NCBI GenBank assembly: GCA_009746045.1
Contig: RPFO01000643.1
Span: 57,501-119,500 of the forward strand
DNA length: 62,000 nt
From: Mesostigma viride
Taxonomy: Eukaryota > Streptophyta > Mesostigmatophyceae > Mesostigmatales > Mesostigmataceae
Direction of reading: 5' to 3'
Below, in pieces: positions 1-11,229 of this stretch. The notes below the pieces were generated by a model. It made no database searches and was not told the DNA's origin. It worked only from the letters and a program-made list of their open reading frames with translations. A program made the position numbers and the translations under genes. Each line of letters starts with the position of its first letter. Position 1 is the first letter of the stretch.

Positions 1-1476
1 TGCGCGGACATGGTGTTAATGGATGTGTCCGTGGCCTTCGTGGACGTTCGCCACGTCAGCAGTGCGGTCACCATGACAACAGCGCAGAGGACGAACAATA
101 GCACCAGGCGCGCCCTTATAATGATCAGGCGATACGAAATGCTGTTGCCGATCGACAGGCAGGTCATTGCGCGCCCCCATCTCTTCCAGAGCGGCGTTTC
201 GCTTGGCGATGAGCTCCCATCGATGCATTCAAACTCCACATTGGCCATGCTTAATGGCACGGTTACCGATGCGTGCACGAGGCTTCACACATATTGTTAA
301 AAAAACCAGCTACGTGGTACGTACGTTCTGGTCCGTACGTACACCGGCAACCATATTGAACGTTAATGCCGCTGCAACCACCAAAATAGGCCGCCGTGGT
401 GAACTTCTTATCGGTACAAATATTTAGTATATATATGGGTACCGCGGGAAGTACCCAGGAATTACTTTCATGGACACTTTCATAGGTGCCGGCGTATCGT
501 CAACGGTGCGCAGCTTGTACTAAAGTACTCATAACCAGCGGCGCTCACATGAACTAGTACTCGCAAACAGCACGAGAATGCTAGCGTACGCGGCCAATGA
601 TGCAATCGACCCTAAATATACAGTCGACGTCACGAAACGGGCCGGTGATACGGCTGCATATGCATGCGCAGCGCATGCAATCCAGCTTACAGCTAATTCA
701 GAATTGCACATAGCTGCTATACGCTGTGTAACAAAATAACTGAATAGTTGCTTATAGTGTAGCCGGTGCTCGGGGACAGCCGATTTAACGGCTCACTTCC
801 ATCGAATTCCATATCACTAGCTAGACCCGGCCCAGTCATGTACATGTTCTGCCATTAGTTCTGATCCCGGCCCGCGGATCCGGAGTGCACGGAAATCGTA
901 ATTAATGTAAATATGGTTACTAGATACACAACAATCCTTTATTTGATCAATCGAGATATAGAGAATGGGAAACATCATGGTGCCATGCGGGCCAGGCGCA
1001 ACGAGTACTCCCGGATTCACTGCCTCGACAAATGCGGCGAATTTATACCGATTCGCACGAGCCGGCGGTGTTATGATTTACTCTTGAAGCTTGCTTTACT
1101 GGTGCACGTGAGTGCATGCTGCATTCATCGACACGTGCACCGTATTCCAGCTGAAGCATGATATCGCCATACAGTACTGTAGTGGATATGAGCGCGATGT
1201 TGCATTGCTGATCGAAGGGCTACGTGGTCATGGGCGCGCGCGCTCACGTGAAACCCGGCATGACGCCACAGGGACTTCGCGAGCAGAATGACGCCAGAAT
1301 GATGGTGACAGGTCAGCTCAGTGCAGTTCAGTTGTTTCCCACGCCAGATTGATGCTGACAGGTCAATGGGAATTAACTGTTGTTCAGGGTGTTCTTGTTG
1401 TTGTTAGTTCCCATTAAGATGTTAGGATCATCCTATAAGGCTATACTGGGAAAATCAAATCAAATTCATATTCTTG

Positions 1477-1825
1477 CAAGCAGAGAGTTGTTTTTTAATA
1501 TCAAGGCACATCAAGCTGACGCGGACGCGTCAGCTTTTCCCCCACCGCCGATTCTTCGAACAGCTCCCAGTTCCGGGCACCCCACGACCCATTTTCGTCT
1601 CCAGTTCATTCGATTCGTCGTTACTCCTTTCCCCTCCCCTAACCCTTCTTCCCTTCATTTGCAGCAACTCAATACGATTCAGTCCAGTCTCTCTTTGTGC
1701 CCCTACGTGGCATTTTCGCTCAGTATTCCTTACTTCTCAGAGGCCGCTCCCCCCCCCCCGCGCCACTTCCCCTGCGTTTTGCCACCGGAACTACCCGCGC
1801 CCAAGCAGAGAGTTGTTTTTTAATA
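1477..1825. repeat. 24-bp direct repeats flanking a 301-bp segment with a perfect hairpin
   Basis: The same 24 bases (beginning CAAGCAGAGAG and ending TTTTTTAATA) occur at 1477-1500 and 1802-1825. Just inside the left copy, 1513-1536 is a perfect 11-bp inverted repeat (AAGCTGACGCG / CGCGTCAGCTT) with a 2-base loop. The segment between is C-rich and has no recognisable gene. This could be an insertion with a long target-site duplication, or a local duplication. No empty site is visible in the window. Confidence 0.5.
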
Positions 1826-2343
1826 CACTTAAGGATAAGAAAATCCCACGCTGCTGGTGCAGCAGAGATTTGTGTGATTCAGCATGATCATCCAGAACAA
1901 AGGCGGGCCGGATAGTATATTTTAAATGGGAATTATTGGTCGATCGCAGCCCCGAAAGGACCAGGCCGCGTTGGTTTGGACTGCTGGAGTGGACGGCTTT
2001 GCCAGTCCAAGCCATAACAGTCAGTCTGTCATGCGCAGCGTGGGACACCATAACAACGACAGTCAGTCTGTCAGTCAGTTGGATCTCACGCCGCACATTG
2101 GAGCACACGCCAGTGTCAGCGGAAGGCCCGCGGCCTACGACCGGCGTGGGATCCAACGGACTGGGACTGACTGACAAGTGACAAGCGGAAGGCCTTGCCA
2201 GTTGCCGGGCCCCCAGTTGCCAGTTGCCAGCATGCATGCGGGGCAGTTGGGGGAATTAGGGAAAATGGAAAAGGGGGAGGGGGGGACGCACGGCAGGCGA
2301 GGGACGGAAGGAAAGACGAAGAGATGTGGGTAAAGATCCATTT

Positions 2344-2384
2344 ACAGTCAAACTCAGTCAAACTCAGTCAAACTCAGTCAAACT
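2344..2384. repeat. Short decamer tandem repeat
   Basis: The unit AAACTCAGTC is repeated about four times without interruption. No function is suggested. Confidence 0.8.
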
Positions 2385-2390
2385 CGGAAA

Positions 2391-2463
2391 TTAAGGGGAC
2401 AGGACTGAGGACAGTGAGGACACCCCCGAATTTTTTGGCGCCAAAAAAAACGCGCCGGAACCG
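2391..2463. other. TTAAGGGGA-start segment with E2F-like palindrome
   Basis: TTAAGGGGA at 2392-2400 is followed by an 18-bp perfect palindrome TTTTTTGGCGCCAAAAAA (2434-2451) and CGCGCCGG. The right end of the TTAA-type transposon at 50331-52231, read in reverse, has the same order: TTAAGGGGAGGG, then GAAT, TTTTGGCGCC and CGCG. This may be a diverged end of a related element. Alternatively, TTTGGCGC is a good E2F/DP binding consensus and the site may be a promoter element. The sequence does not decide between them. Confidence 0.3.
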
Positions 2464-4178
2464 AACCACAAATTTCACCTGCACGCTTGCGGAAGTGTGC
2501 ATGGCGACTGCGTTCAGGCGAAACTACCACAATAGGGAATATACTCGAATATGAAAATAAACATGAATATACTCGAATATAAAAGGCGATGAGTTTATGA
2601 TGTTAGTTTGTGGCGAAAATCAGCTGGTTTTACAATACCGCTGTTGTTTTTTTATGCCATCGGCATGGGGGGTAATCTGAATTTTTTGGTCGCGCGGAAT
2701 GAAATAGAATTCATGATAGCGGCAGTAAAATCGCGGTTTTGGGGGTTGTTCTGACCGTGAATCAGGCATTGATATCGGTTGCATCGAATTCTAAACCCAG
2801 CGGGTTCTTTTTGCCAGATTTTTGGCCATTATCGGTAAGTAATTGTTCAGACCTGCGCAGTGCGTGTCTGACCTGTCCATGGAAGAACGGCGCGCCTGGG
2901 CGAGGGATTTACGAGGTCAAGCTACAGATTTGTCGCGAATCTTATCTGCTATCAGTGCATTCTTCTATGAGCTCATCGTTCGAAGTTTTTTGCGTTCTTT
3001 TTGGGCAGTTTCCGCCAGCTAGCTCGCCGTTAATGCTTGCCGTTGTGTTGTCTAATACCTGGCAGCTTTAGATTGTTTTCGTTGATGTCGTGATCAGGGC
3101 CGCTTCAGTCGCAGCCTATAGCTTTTCGGTAAGGTATAAGGCATTTCATAAAACGTGTTCCGGCACGGATGTTGTGCGTATGGACGCTTCTTGTTGTGTG
3201 AGAGTGACGCACCCTCTCTTCGCAGCGGCATCACAGCGCTCATGCGCTGAAGGGCCGCCAACGGTTTCTTTGCATTTTATCGTGCAGGGATGGGAGTGGT
3301 ATAGTGATGATAATGTTGGAGATATTGCATTTGTGTGACTGCATGTAGATAGCTGCCACCATTGGTTGTTTGAGCTTTCCTTTGTTATGATGATGCGACA
3401 ATACTACAATGTGCTGAGCCAACCATGGTTGACTGCATGCAAGCTATATATACCATGTTCCTACTTTGTTCCTTGCCCTCCATGGTCCCAGTTTGTCATC
3501 CATGCCGGGGAGGACAGTTTAGGAGGTGTTGTTGTGTTGATTAGCTTGGTTGGCATCAACCTTACACTCTAACCTGGGAGAAACATAGGAAATGCTGCTT
3601 AGGCATGTTAGGGCTACCATCGTCAAGGCTATGCACATATTTACAAGACTGGCCATGCTCGAGGGACGGTGAAGACGTATGAGGTGCGTGGCCACCCCTT
3701 TGTACTTAGTAAACATACTCAGCATGGTTTTGGTGCATGTTGGATGGCATGCAAAGTGGTTTGTGGGGTTACTAGCTTACTGAGTGGTCCTTAGCGCCTT
3801 GTCAGGTGGTCATATAGGAAACCCATCAACTTGAGTAGTTCTTGTCACAATGACCCCCCACATTGAGCATGCGTTGCCGTCAGCGTGCAAGATTTAATTA
3901 TGTGTGCTTTGGTCAGTTTGCAGATGTCTTTGATGAAGAAGGAGGTGCTAGTGTGGCTGAATGGTTATTCTAATTCTCTTGTAGCGTCTACATGGGTGGC
4001 CGTCTTGGAATGGTTGTAACTGGGGCAGTTCTTGTCAGAATGTCGTCAAACCTTGAACATAGGAGGTACCATATGTGCAGAGGATGGTAGTATGTGGTTT
4101 GGCCAGTTTTCAGGTGGCTTAGATGTATGAAGGGGTGTTAGTGTGGTCAAATACTGGCTAAAACCTCCCTTAGCTTCG

Positions 4179-4908
4179 TCACTGGTGACAACCTATGAAC
4201 GTTAGTACCCACAATGTGAGCAAACCCGGCTTTCGCGCCTGAATCATTACGTATTCGACCACAATATAATGAACAGGTAGGGCGAGTCTGAGCACGCAGC
4301 CCTGCCACACACCCTTCTGTAGAGGGCATGGTGGCGTGGACCCGTAGGAGGTGCGCACCGAGGTGGTGGACCCTTCATACAGGTTGCGGATGACAGCAAT
4401 AAGGGGGCGGGGGATCCGTAACAACTCAAGGATGTCCCACAGCGCAGACCAGAAAACCGGGTCGAAGGCTTTGATGAAGTCCACCAGCAAAAGGTACAAA
4501 GGGGACTCACCAGGCTGGAGGCGGTGCAGGTCTTCCACGAGGCGGCGAGTAGCGAAGAGCGCTTGTACTGTGTTGTGGCCTGGAAGGAAGCCGAGCTGAG
4601 TCTCGCTGAGGTGGCCGTCCAGGGCAGTGCGCAGGCGGTTCAGGATGAGCCGCGTGAGAAGCTTGAGGGGTGCACTGTGGATGCACACCCCTCTGTAGTT
4701 GCCGGGGTCGGCGGACGGCGGGCGACCCCTTGTTTTTGTACAGCATCATGCGAAAACTGTGTTGCCAGGCCGCCGGAAGGGGTTGCGACGACAGCAGAAT
4801 GCGGTTGCAGATGTCCCGGAAGATCTGCATGACACCAGTGTCCTCAAACTCGGCGGCGAGTTTCACGATCGACTGCTGCCGGAACCTCGTCGGAGCATGT
4901 GGCTGCAT
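4179..4908 (-). pseudogene. LINE reverse-transcriptase fragment, frameshifted
   Basis: Two overlapping minus-strand frames carry the N-terminal half of a LINE-type reverse transcriptase. One (4507-4908) has the region before the palm, ending near MMLYKNKGSPA. The other (4179-4688) reads LLTRLILNRLRTAL, ETQLGFLPGHNT and LLLVDFIKAFD (palm motif A), then QKGVWQGC. A frameshift separates them. Similarity stops near 4240, before any YADD motif, so the enzyme is truncated at its 3' side. The same family is represented at 52.4-54.8 kb. Confidence 0.85.
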
Positions 4909-6549
4909 CGTAACGCATGGGCGCTGGACCGCCTCCGTGACCTAGCGGGAGGTGAAAGGATGCATGTCTGACGGGTCGCCGAGCGGGCCGGTCAGCGGGG
5001 GGACTAGGTAGTCCGCTGCGGACCCAGGCGGGGCCGGGGGCCCGGCTGGGCTGCCTGCCAGGGCAGCCTGGCGGGGGGCGGCGGCTGGTAGCAATTGGCG
5101 GGGGCGGCGCAGCCGTCCCCATGCAAGACGTCTGCAGTGGCCGCAGCCCAGGTGCGGAGGCGCTTGGCCGAAGCCCCGGGTACGTCGTGGCGGTAGGGTT
5201 GGCCAAGGCCGTCCGGGTGCCTGAGGCCCTTGTACCAGAACCAGACCGGCCCCCTTGCCGTCGTTCTTCTGCTGCATGGCAGGTGTGCAGGTCCGTGACC
5301 ATCTGCTGGGCGTCGGCCTTCTCGGCTTGCTCGTAGGCGACCCGCAGAGCCGCTTGCAGACGAGGCTTGGCAGTCGGGTCCCGGCCTGTTGCGGCGGAGC
5401 ATCTGCCTGGTGGCGACCACTGTCGACGTGCTTGGCGGTGGACAGCGAACGGTCGGCACGGAGGCAAAAAGGGGAGGGTGCGGGCAGTCAGGCGGTACTT
5501 GGCAGCAATACCGCGTAGGACCACTGAAAAATCACCCGGGCCGGGGCGGAATGGTGTGTAACTGCTGTCGACTGCCCATGGCGTTGAGGACTGCCAGGAA
5601 GTCGTCCCGGTGCGTCATAGCGGCCTGCTCCGCTGCAGACATCTTGTCGGCATCCTTCAGTACCCTCCTGAGCACCTTGAGATCGAGCTGTGGCACCAGT
5701 TGTCGCGATGGTTTCACGCCTGGAAACCGCAATCTGATACGCGCGAGCGCCAGGCGGTGGTCGGAATCCACCGTGAGCACTGACCGAGAATCTTGCAGCA
5801 CGCGAGCGTCCACCACAGAAGGGCGCTGAGCTCGGCGTACGCACATATAGTATGCAAGGCAGGCCACCCGATCCGACGGCCCAAAGAAGGTGGCAAGCTG
5901 CTGGGCGGGGCGTGCAAAAGAAGCATTGCAGGCAACCATGCAGCGCAGATTCTGCCAACAGATCCGCAAAGAGATCCGTGTTAACGTTGGCCATCGTGTT
6001 CAAGGGGGCGTACTGAGCGCCGCCGGTGCCGACTGGCAGCGTGGCGTTGGCGTCGAGCAGCATGACTAGGAAGTGCTGGGCAGGGGTGCTGGCCTCCTCC
6101 GCCGAGGGCGCTGAAGAAGGCGGCACTTTCCGCCACGTCTCGACCCGCATGTGGCACGTAGCCCACGAACACGGTGAGCGTATGGTGAGAATGCACTTCA
6201 GTGCCTGCAAGATTGGCCACTAGCACACGTGGGGACCTCAGCACGATGGAGGTGCATGGGCTGATGCTGCCGGTGAACACAGGATGCCCACATCGCCTTG
6301 GCCCAGCGCGGCGCCTCCGCCGTAGTGGAATCGCCAGCCTGTGCGGAGGTCGTCGACCATAAGCCCGTACGTTGACCCCTCGCTGTGGGTCGATGGTGCG
6401 CCGAATTGCTCCTGGACTCCGAGAACGACGATCTGGTTGTCGACACACAGGGCGATCAGCTCGTCGACGCGTTGACGTGCTGGGGTGCCGCTTCTGGTAG
6501 AATTAAGGTTCTGCAGGGAGGGTGCGCACATTAAAGCTAGCAATACCAA
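4909..6549 (-). pseudogene. LINE ORF2 5' part: AP-type endonuclease and linker, broken frames
   Basis: Reading leftward from 6549, several frames together encode an apurinic-type endonuclease followed by a Pro/Ala-rich linker. Visible pieces are RQRVDELIALCVDNQIVVLGVQE (first strand, 6.4-6.5 kb), a motif like LLDANATL (about 6.05 kb) and SVLTVDSDHRLALARIRL (5.7-5.8 kb), which corresponds to the late S-D-H motif. At least three frame changes occur, so no intact protein can be made. It joins directly to the reverse-transcriptase fragment downstream, as expected for one LINE ORF2. Confidence 0.7.
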
Positions 6550-7737
6550 GAATGGGCCCGATTGCCATATATTATAGCGGGGGGGGGGGGGTGGAGGTGG
6601 GGGTGGAGAAGCGTAGTGGATGGAGGTGGGGGTGGCGGTGGAGGGGGTGGGGGAGGTGGCCGTGGCGAGTGGGGTTTATAATGCTTTTCAACGCATGGAG
6701 TCTTTCCTTCAGGTCGGATATGCGTCCTCTCCGACCTTTCTGGGGTCGCCGGCGTGGCGACTGCGCCTCGTCCCGCTCAAGACGGGCTAGGAGGCGTGTT
6801 AGGCTGGAAAATTGGCGGGAGGGTCAAACGTGTCGTGCCTGGTGACCTTGCATCCCGGCGACCATGCTCACACGGCGTGGCATGGAGATGGAAAGGGGCC
6901 TGTGCCCAAAGCCTATTATTGTACCGCGAGGCCGCGAGGGTGTGCCCTTACAGGGCGCTATTTTCATGGGGGGCGTGCGTTGACGACGATGCTGCAGAGG
7001 CCACTGTGGGTGCTGCACCTTTTGCTTCTTCTTGGGGGCAGCCACATTCGTGCGAACCCCGTTGATGAAAAGGGTAGGGCGGTCACCGACGAGGCGTATG
7101 AAGACGCGAACCCTGCGCCTCGATCCGGGCATCTGCTGCTTCCTGTAGCTAGCAGGGCATTCTTGTCTCGGAGCTGCTCTGTAGAGAGCAGGTTGTCGAT
7201 GCTGGGGTCGCCCCGGCCGTCCGCGCAGGTGATGACGAGCTTGGAGGACTTTCACCTTGCTGGCAACACTCGTGAAGGTCACGCGGATGGGGCCAGGCTG
7301 GCCAGTGGCCAGCCATCCATGCAGGCGACTGAATGTGAATGTGTTCGTTGCCCAGATGAAGCTTCTGGGTGATGAGCTCCCTGTGCAGCCGAGTGGCGAG
7401 CATGGTGTCCGTCTCCTGCGGACCCGCTACCTCGAAGAAACGCACCACTATACTGCATATGAACGGTGCTCGTCTTCCATCGCGGTCTCAAGTGTGGGCC
7501 GCCGCCCCCCTCTTGGCGGCATCTGCCATCATGGTGGCCATGTCAGCCTGCTTCGCCATAGCTGCATAGCTAGGGAGCGGTTGAGCTGCTGGCGGGGGCG
7601 AGGCAGTCATGGCTGCCACCACTGCGGCCAGGCTGTTATGCAGTGCCGAGGTGTCCTTGAGCAGGCTAGACGACAGTGCGTACGTTGATCTGGACGGCCA
7701 TTGCCGCGTCTGTCTGGTTGAGCTGTTGCAGGTCAGC

Positions 7738-7985
7738 TTCCGGGGATCGAAGCTTCTTTGGACTGCTATGCAGAACAAGAAGAGGTGGCAGAAGATTGTC
7801 CAGGCTCACACGCCAGCCCCTGTGGGCAAGCCACCTCCCCCAAATTAAGCGGAAGGGGCGTAGTGCTGAGTAGTGGCGTTAGGATTTTCTAGACTAGATA
7901 GCTTAGATTCAGCTTAGTTCGATTACGCGGCTTCGCCCACCTCCACCCATCCAGCAATTAATTAATTAATTAATTAAACTCGTGC
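7738..7985 (+). mobile_element. LINE 3' end in plus orientation
   Basis: Encodes the C-terminus LLWTAMQNKKRWQKIVQAHT and a Pro-rich end, nearly identical to the C-terminus of the LINE at 52.4-54.8 kb. The shared 3' untranslated stretch (GTTCGATTACGCGGCTTC, CACCCATCCAGC) follows, then a TTAATTAA tail. It lies antisense inside the older LINE remnants, so it is a later, severely 5'-truncated insertion. Confidence 0.8.
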
Positions 7986-8012
7986 TCCCGTTGGGGAGTC
8001 ACGGAGCACCGA
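7962..8012 (-). repeat. Retroposon 3' end: stem-loop with TTAA tail (reverse)
   Basis: In reverse orientation this reads GCTCCGTGACTCCCCAACGG, then GAGCACGAGT and (TTAA)n. The CTCCC-CAAC-GGGAG stem, extended by CGTG/CACG, is the same 3' hairpin seen at 9380, 27755, 28021 and 49724. Its TTAA tail abuts the tail of the plus-strand LINE end, giving two retroposon tails back to back. Confidence 0.65.
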
Positions 8013-8539
8013 AGTGCTTTTAATCCCTGTGTGTGCACTACAGGAGAAAGGGCAGAGACCCCCAGTCTCCTTCATGCCACAGGCATGCCACAGCCGCAAT
8101 CGGGCGCGTTAGCTAAACGGACACGCTTACGATCCGGCAAACTGTGGGTGCAATAAGACCCATGTAAGCGTAGCATAACAAGTATAGCGTGGGCAGGTAA
8201 TCTGAACATAGCCAGGGCGTAGCATGGCTGTACTAGGACTAGGCTAAGGCTATGGCTGGTTGTGTACTGTGCGTTGGCGGCACGTGACTAGGTGTGTTGG
8301 CACAGCTAGGCAAACATTCTAGGCATGGCTGCCTTAGCGGCAGTGACTCCAATGGTTACAAGCTAGGGCTATTGCTATTCTAGCCCGCTGGGGGCGTCCA
8401 CATCTTGTGGTTGATCATCAGGTCCCCGCCCCTCCAGTACACCTTGGGCCGGCTTCTGGGGGTCATGCTTATGGCGGAGGTATTCCGGCCACAGGTCGCG
8501 TCGCTGCTGTTGCTGAGCGGGGGTTAGGTCGCCATCCAG

Positions 8540-8602
8540 CAAGGAATATGTGCTGCATGATCTCCCAACGGAGTCATGCATGTTATAATTTTTTTTTTTT
8601 TT
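8540..8602 (+). mobile_element. Very short LINE 3' end with T-rich tail
   Basis: GGAATATGTGCTGCATGATC, then a CTCC-CAAC-GGAG hairpin and GTTATAATTT followed by a T run. The same bases form the 3' end of the LINE at 52.2 kb (minus strand). Only about 60 bp are present. It interrupts the ORF1-like frame on the other strand. Confidence 0.6.
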
Positions 8603-9189
8603 CCGGGGAAGCTTTAGGAGTGCTGGCGGAGCCTTGTGGGGCGTCGTTGTAGGCGGATATGAGTGCCCGGAGGCTGGGGGCCAACCGGCGTGGCTCCAGA
8701 GTACAGAGCCGGAGTCGGAGCTGGTGCTCGCTCATGTCCTCGATGTCGTCGATGTCGTCGATGCTGGCAGTGCCGTAAGGCAAGTGGGGAGCATAGAGCT
8801 CAATGGGGCCTGGCCCTTCAGGTGTCGCAACACAGCCATAGCCTGCTCTACGGAAAGCGCAAAGAAAGCCATGGTCAGGCATGACCTGGCCTGGCATAAA
8901 AGACGCTGGGCGAAAGGCAGCGTCGTCGATATCATCATCGGTGGGGGCTTCCTCGCGGACTACCCCGCTGTGAAGAGTAGCCGATGGCGGAAGGACCTGA
9001 CTATCCATCTCGTCCTCGGGGCCTGCGCAATGCCGCTTGGACGGGGCGTTAATGGCCGCCTCGTCGGCCTGTGGCTGCGTCCCTATGGTTTCGGAAATTA
9101 ACTGCGCGTAGTTGCGAAATGGTGTTGGGCGCTGTTTCCTCCCCATCTGCGAGGGGAGGGGAGGCGGCTCTGTGGGTTTCCGCTATAGC

Positions 9190-9300
9190 TCGTTTCCAGG
9201 TGTCAGACCAAGCTAGGGCGCGTGTCTACCTGACTAGTTCGAGCAAGATGTCCTACAAATGCTATTCAGCGCTTAATGTCTCATTGATAATCCTATAATT
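9190..9300 (-). mobile_element. LINE C-terminal fragment
   Basis: GAGCAAGATGTCCTACAAAT at about 9240 matches the LINE at 52.88 kb, which encodes GHLARTSQVDTA on the minus strand. Only about 100 bp of similarity remain. Confidence 0.6.
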
Positions 9301-9369
9301 AACAATTACTTACCACACAGGCCTGGCATCACGAGGATGTGTACCATACAGGATGCATCCATCCATCGG

Positions 9370-9418
9370 GGTTCATGCTGCTCCGTGACTCCCCAACGGG
9401 AGCTCGAGTTTAATTTGT
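9370..9418 (+). repeat. Retroposon 3' stem-loop
   Basis: ATCCATCCATCGGGG is followed by GCTCCGTGACTCCCCAACGG, GAGCTCGAG and a T/A-rich tail. It is the same hairpin family as at 27755 and 49724, with one tail mutation (GAGCTCGAG for GAGCACGAG). Confidence 0.6.
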
Positions 9419-9434
9419 TGTGGTTGCCATCCTC

Positions 9435-9738
9435 CCTGCACATCCTCTTGCTGCATGGCATTCTGACACTGGCCAAGCAAAGGCAGCCGCATGTCGGGAT
9501 TCTGGGTTCGAAATAGATGGCGAGCATGCCTTGGTTGAAGCCCTGCGTCGACCATCAAAGGTTTCAGCTTCTCCTTCAGCTCTTTGGTGAAGTATACAGC
9601 TAGGATGGGCATGTGTCCGAAAAGCTCAAACTGACTGAGCAAAGTGCCCAGGCATGTCCCAGGACAACAGCAAGCTTGATGCCAGCAAGATGGTGTCATT
9701 TCATTTACAATGATACAGTACCAAGGATGAACTGGCAA
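9435..9738 (-). other. Unrecognised open frame next to retroposon end
   Basis: A minus-strand frame reads like ordinary protein (ELKEKLKPLMVDAGLQPRHA, then HLFRTQNPDMRLPLL), without low complexity. I do not recognise a domain, there is no methionine context or splice evidence, and its end runs into the hairpin retroposon. It may be a fragment of a gene or of a transposon protein. Confidence 0.2.
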
Positions 9739-10485
9739 CGCCAGTGCTTTGTGGCTGGCTGCAGCGACCCAGGCCAGCTATAAATATCATAAAAAACAGA
9801 TGTCTCTGCACTTCAAGTATTGGTGCGGTCTAGCTATTAATAAAGTAGTCAAACTGGTGCGCGCTTTTCATTCCTTGCTTCTTGCATACCCACGCATCGC
9901 AGAAAGGCCTCCCAACCACAGTTGTGAGTGTAAAGCAGCGATTCCTGCCGCCCGCTCGTGTGCACACGTACGTACGGCTAAGACAAAAGCTCACACATGG
10001 CACACAAATACTAGCTCACGCATATGCGGCTGCGACAAGCTGCTTGTCTTTCTGTAGCTGCATGGTGCACCTGCCAGACATTCTCAAGGGTGAGCATTAA
10101 CTGCATGGTAGTCCTAACCACCCGCCATCACGACTCTATCTCTTTAGTTGATACCCAAGAACAGACTGCTGCCATAGGGGCGCTGTCCTTGCCTCCATGC
10201 GGCCATGAATGAGGTGCCAGAGCTTGCGAGATCCTGCCATAAATTATAGACACAGCTGCCTTGCGACAGTGCGGACCTCCTCTCTGATGCCATGTGGCGC
10301 AAACGAGGCATGGCACGGGCACACTACAAGAATGGTAAACTTTACAAAGGCCACACACGAGCTGGCCCGCCATCAAAATGCTAGCTTGCAAACTGTAGCG
10401 CCTGCTTGCAAGTGTCTGCAGTCGCAAATCTTCGGCCCCCTTGGTCACCCAGGCACAATCGCAAGGCCTGCAGCAGGAAAGACCG

Positions 10486-10550
10486 GATGTCTGATGAGGT
10501 CATCAGTATGTCTGCTGACATCATCGATATGTCTGATGACATCATCATAC
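10486..10550. repeat. Tandem ~20-bp palindromic repeats
   Basis: Three imperfect units of ATGTCTGATGACATCATC type. Each contains the near-palindrome GATGACATCATC. The region around it (9.8-11.2 kb) has no recognised gene. Confidence 0.7.
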
Positions 10551-10690
10551 ATATGGTATGGCAGCGATCATCATTTAGGTCCATCCGCAATGGATCTGGG
10601 CATCATCGTCAGTGATGGATCATCACAAGAAAACGCGGGTCCCTTGTACAACGCCAGGCAAAAAGGAGGAAACCCCCTCACTCACAACGT

Positions 10691-10738
10691 GACACCTGTC
10701 TACCTCCCGTGTATCGACACCTGTCTACCTCCCGTGTA
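10691..10738. repeat. 25-bp direct repeat, two copies
   Basis: GACACCTGTCTACCTCCCGT occurs twice head to tail at 10691 and 10716. Confidence 0.85.
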
Positions 10739-11229
10739 CATGGCAAACGCCTCCTGTCTGCGCTCCGCAGCTCCCTCTCTGGGAGGGGAGCCACTTTTGC
10801 TTCGAGGTAAACCACAAGTAAGGGAGGAGGTTTCAGGATAGTGAAACTCAACCACCTCAGCTGGCTTCTGAAGCCAAAGAAATGAATTAGACCCTCCAAG
10901 GACTCGCCAAGAAAAGCGTAGGCCAGGATGAGAGGCAGTCATGGTCTTCAAGGAGTCTATGCTCTGACGAAGCTGTCAGAGCCGTCCAGGAGTTTCCCAG
11001 GGAAAGAATGAGCCAAGGATGGCTCCAAGGATCGAATCATTAGAAAGACCACCAGCCAGCGGCAAGCACTAGTTCCACAGATCCCAAAGTCACCGCCTCT
11101 AAGAAGTCCTTCAGGGCATGGTAGAGTGTCGGAGCAAGTCTTCCCTGGCATGTCATGGGTGCGTACGTCACCGCCATGACAGCGTACGTCACTGTTATGG
11201 TCACTGTCATTGGTTCGGTGCGCCACCCG

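Larger units (their letters stand above)
1..4146. other. Stretch without a recognised gene
   Basis: No open frame here has a recognisable domain, and no convincing exon chain was found. The frames of up to ~148 codons are low-complexity or Pro/Ser-rich and look like chance. What can be seen are a 24-bp direct-repeat pair (1477-1825), a decamer array (2344-2384) and an E2F-like palindrome (2434-2451). From about 2.5 kb to 4.1 kb the composition is more T-rich, like intron or intergenic DNA. Confidence 0.5.
7060..9146 (-). pseudogene. LINE ORF1-like remnants, interrupted by other insertions
   Basis: Minus-strand frames at 8583-9146 (187 codons, acidic, ending in a Lys run), 8375-8545 (contains LTPAQQQQRRDLWPEYLR), 7488-7740 and 7149-7448 lie just upstream of the endonuclease remnants in the same orientation. 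They resemble a LINE ORF1 in position and in the charged, LTP-Q-rich segment, but I cannot name a domain with certainty. The frame is split near 8.54-8.60 kb by a short retroposon 3' end and at about 7.74-8.38 kb by a plus-strand LINE tail and other sequence. Confidence 0.5.
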
